A stretch of 46,431 bases of DNA, from the NCBI GenBank assembly GCA_947365245.1, contig CANAWG010000020.1, positions 1 through 46,431 of the forward strand, read 5' to 3'. Made by a program: the position numbers and the translations under genes. The DNA comes from an uncultured Oscillibacter sp. (lineage in GTDB: Bacteria > Bacillota > Clostridia > Oscillospirales > Oscillospiraceae). This document shows, piece after piece, positions 42,650 to 46,431 of this stretch. The notes under the pieces were generated by a model, which saw nothing but the letters and a program-made list of their open reading frames with translations, did no database searches and had not been told where the DNA came from. The first letter of the stretch is position 1, and each line of letters starts with the position of its first letter.

Positions 42650-42918
42650 GGAAATTCCTCCTGATATAGTGAACGCAGCCGAAAAACGCAGAGGCGTTTT
42701 CAACCGGCGGGTCATCGGCCCGCCAATGCGCACAGCGCATGTGCGTTTCCTACGAAGTCAGGTGCAGCAGACCGCATATCGGCCCCGGCGCTACTCCGCA
42801 GCGCCGGACTGGGGAAAATCGCCGGATCCTCTTCAGCTGCACCGGCTATACTCGCTTGATTGAAAAAAGCGTACATTGACGCATGCGCATGGCAAAATTC
42901 GCGGAATCTGCCCGCGCA
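42650..42918 (-). promoter_or_regulatory. Long structured 5' leader of the L7Ae-rpsL-rpsG-fusA block
   Basis: Between the promoter at 42925-42953 and GTG 42648 lie about 270 untranslated bases rich in paired segments: an outer helix GGTGCAGC/GCTGCACC (42836-42843 with 42761-42768) enclosing an 8-bp hairpin (42785-42792 with 42800-42807), then hairpins 42726-42740, 42706-42724 and 42683-42700. The last, read on the minus strand, ends in five T, like an intrinsic terminator just before the RBS. No gene is supported here. Confidence 0.6.
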
Positions 42919-42924
42919 TTTGGA

Positions 42925-42953
42925 AATTATAGCATGAGGCGGCGCACTCGTCA
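42925..42953 (-). promoter_or_regulatory. Promoter of the L7Ae-rpsL block
   Basis: TTGACG (42948-42953) and TATAAT (42925-42930) on the minus strand, 17-base spacer. Confidence 0.85.
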
Positions 42954-42994
42954 AGTATTTCCGCAAAAGGAACCTGTATTTTTCCTCTTTCACA

Positions 42995-43021
42995 AAACCG
43001 GGGCCTCATTTGCCCCGGTTT
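42995..43021 (+). terminator. Bidirectional hairpin terminator
   Basis: Stem AAACCGGGGC/GCCCCGGTTT (42995-43004 with 43012-43021), 7-base loop, T-run to the right and A-run to the left. It isolates the L7Ae promoter from the lipoprotein gene. Confidence 0.8.
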
Positions 43022-43116
43022 TTCATAGATTTATTCCAACTTTCCTCCCGCCGTGCAAACTTTTCCGCCCGATTCTCCGTCTATCAAACAGAACACCTGA
43101 AAAGGAGGCGTCCCCG

Positions 43117-43524
43117 ATGAAGCATCTCTGTCTTCTTCCCGCCCTGCTGGTCCTGCTGCTGGCGCTGACCGCCTGCGGCGCCCCCGCGGCCCCGCCGGCC
43201 GCAGAGGCCCCCGCCATCTCCGAGGAGCCCGCGCCGGAGGCCTCCGCCTCCGAAGCGCCCACTCTGGAGGAGCTCTGCGGCGCCGACTACCGGTCCTATA
43301 TCACGGAGACCATCACCATGCAGATGGAAAACCGAATGGACAAAACCCCCGACGTCCGCTACTTCCCCGTCACGGAAAGCGCTCCGCTGTCCGACTACGC
43401 GGCCATCGATGAAACCACGCCCTTTGAGGTGGACGGGGACGGCCACATTGTCATTTACTTTGCCGCCGGCACCGTCACCGACGAGGCCAACGGGGAGCAG
43501 TCTTTCCGCATTCCCCGTCCCTGA
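43117..43524 (+). CDS. Small lipoprotein, DUF3298-like tail
   Basis: A 135-residue lipoprotein (ATG 43117, AAAGGAGG upstream). The signal peptide KHLCLLPALLVLLLALTAC ends in an LTAC lipobox, followed by an Ala/Pro/Glu-rich spacer to about residue 45. The C-terminus VDGDGHIVIYFAAGTVTDEA, then NGEQSFRIP, resembles the last strands of DUF3298 proteins. The rest of that domain seems missing, so it may be a shortened relative of lipoproteins such as the one at 15413-16237. It lies on the plus strand between rpoC and the L7Ae gene, splitting a usually contiguous minus-strand operon. No convincing promoter was seen. Confidence 0.7.
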   Translation: MKHLCLLPALLVLLLALTACGAPAAPPAAEAPAISEEPAPEASASEAPTLEELCGADYRSYITETITMQMENRMDKTPDVRYFPVTESAPLSDYAAIDETTPFEVDGDGHIVIYFAAGTVTDEANGEQSFRIPRP

Positions 43525-43548
43525 CCTCCCCGGCGGACATGACAGGGA

Positions 43549-43581
43549 GAGGCCCGCAGCTTATGGCTGCGGGCCTCTTTT
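43549..43581 (-). terminator. Terminator of rpoC and of the convergent lipoprotein gene
   Basis: A perfect 12-bp stem (43549-43560 with 43566-43577), loop TTATG, with TTTT on the plus-strand side. It lies between convergent genes, 34 bases after the rpoC stop. Confidence 0.8.
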
Positions 43582-43614
43582 CAATTCTGCCGCCGTGTCT
43601 TCACGGTGCGGCTC

Positions 43615-46431
<2,817 letters not shown>

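Overview
This window looks like chromosomal DNA of a GC-rich gut Clostridia member of the Oscillospiraceae type (the Flavonifractor/Oscillibacter/Lawsonibacter neighbourhood). The evidence is Firmicutes gene orders (rpoC-L7Ae-rpsL-rpsG-fusA-tuf, greA-lysS, ftsE-ftsX-CwlO-like, plsX...acpP-rnc, dprA-topA...trmFO), strong AGGAGG-type ribosome binding sites, a T-box leader, frequent GTG/TTG starts, and families common in that group (DUF6076, DUF6809, MobP3-type relaxase). Genus assignment is inference; no 16S gene is present.

Layout. (1) 1-560: the 5' part of an AmmeMemoRadiSam/MEMO-like protein on the minus strand. (2) About 600-8900: an integrative mobilizable element or its remains. It holds a zinc-finger DUF6076 protein divergent from an excisionase-like HTH protein and a replication-initiator-like HTH protein, a ribbon-helix-helix-like protein, a MobP3-type relaxase with C-terminal Sel1 repeats that appears frameshifted near its end, a DUF6809 protein, two tandem tyrosine recombinases, and a HigBA-type toxin-antitoxin pair with a clear operator. 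It abuts tRNA-Val(GAC) at 9004-9080. (3) 9.1-13.8 kb: an amidohydrolase, an HPr-like protein lacking the active-site His, a bPH-like membrane protein, a KdpD/KdpE-like two-component pair, an MGMT-fold protein and a Dabb protein. (4) 13.8-23.2 kb, all minus strand: a T-box-controlled aminotransferase, a lipoprotein, FtsK/SpoIIIE, UppP, RNase III, ACP, PlsX and TrmFO. (5) 23.24-24.46 kb: an island between trmFO and topA. It consists of two inverted copies of a structured, GC-rich repeat whose hairpin stems differ by compensatory changes while their loops are kept, followed by an XRE regulator divergent from a small unknown gene across a palindromic operator. (6) 24.5-37 kb: topA, a MITE-like repeat, dprA, a TrmH-family methyltransferase, lysS, greA, an unknown gene behind an RBS-masking hairpin, the FtsEX-CwlO module, a PucR/CdaR-type regulator and an RsuA-type pseudouridine synthase. 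(7) 37.1-46.4 kb: a DUF4830 gene and the translation block tuf, fusA, rpsG, rpsL, L7Ae-like and rpoC (cut by the window end). A lipoprotein gene on the opposite strand splits rpoC from the L7Ae gene, which has its own promoter and a long structured leader.

The parts most worth a second look are the paired structured repeat at 23.27-23.93 kb, the structured leader of the L7Ae-rpsL operon at 42.65-42.92 kb, the HPr-like protein with Leu at position 15 but Ser at 46, and the recombinase whose C-terminus appears to duplicate its own arm-binding domain.
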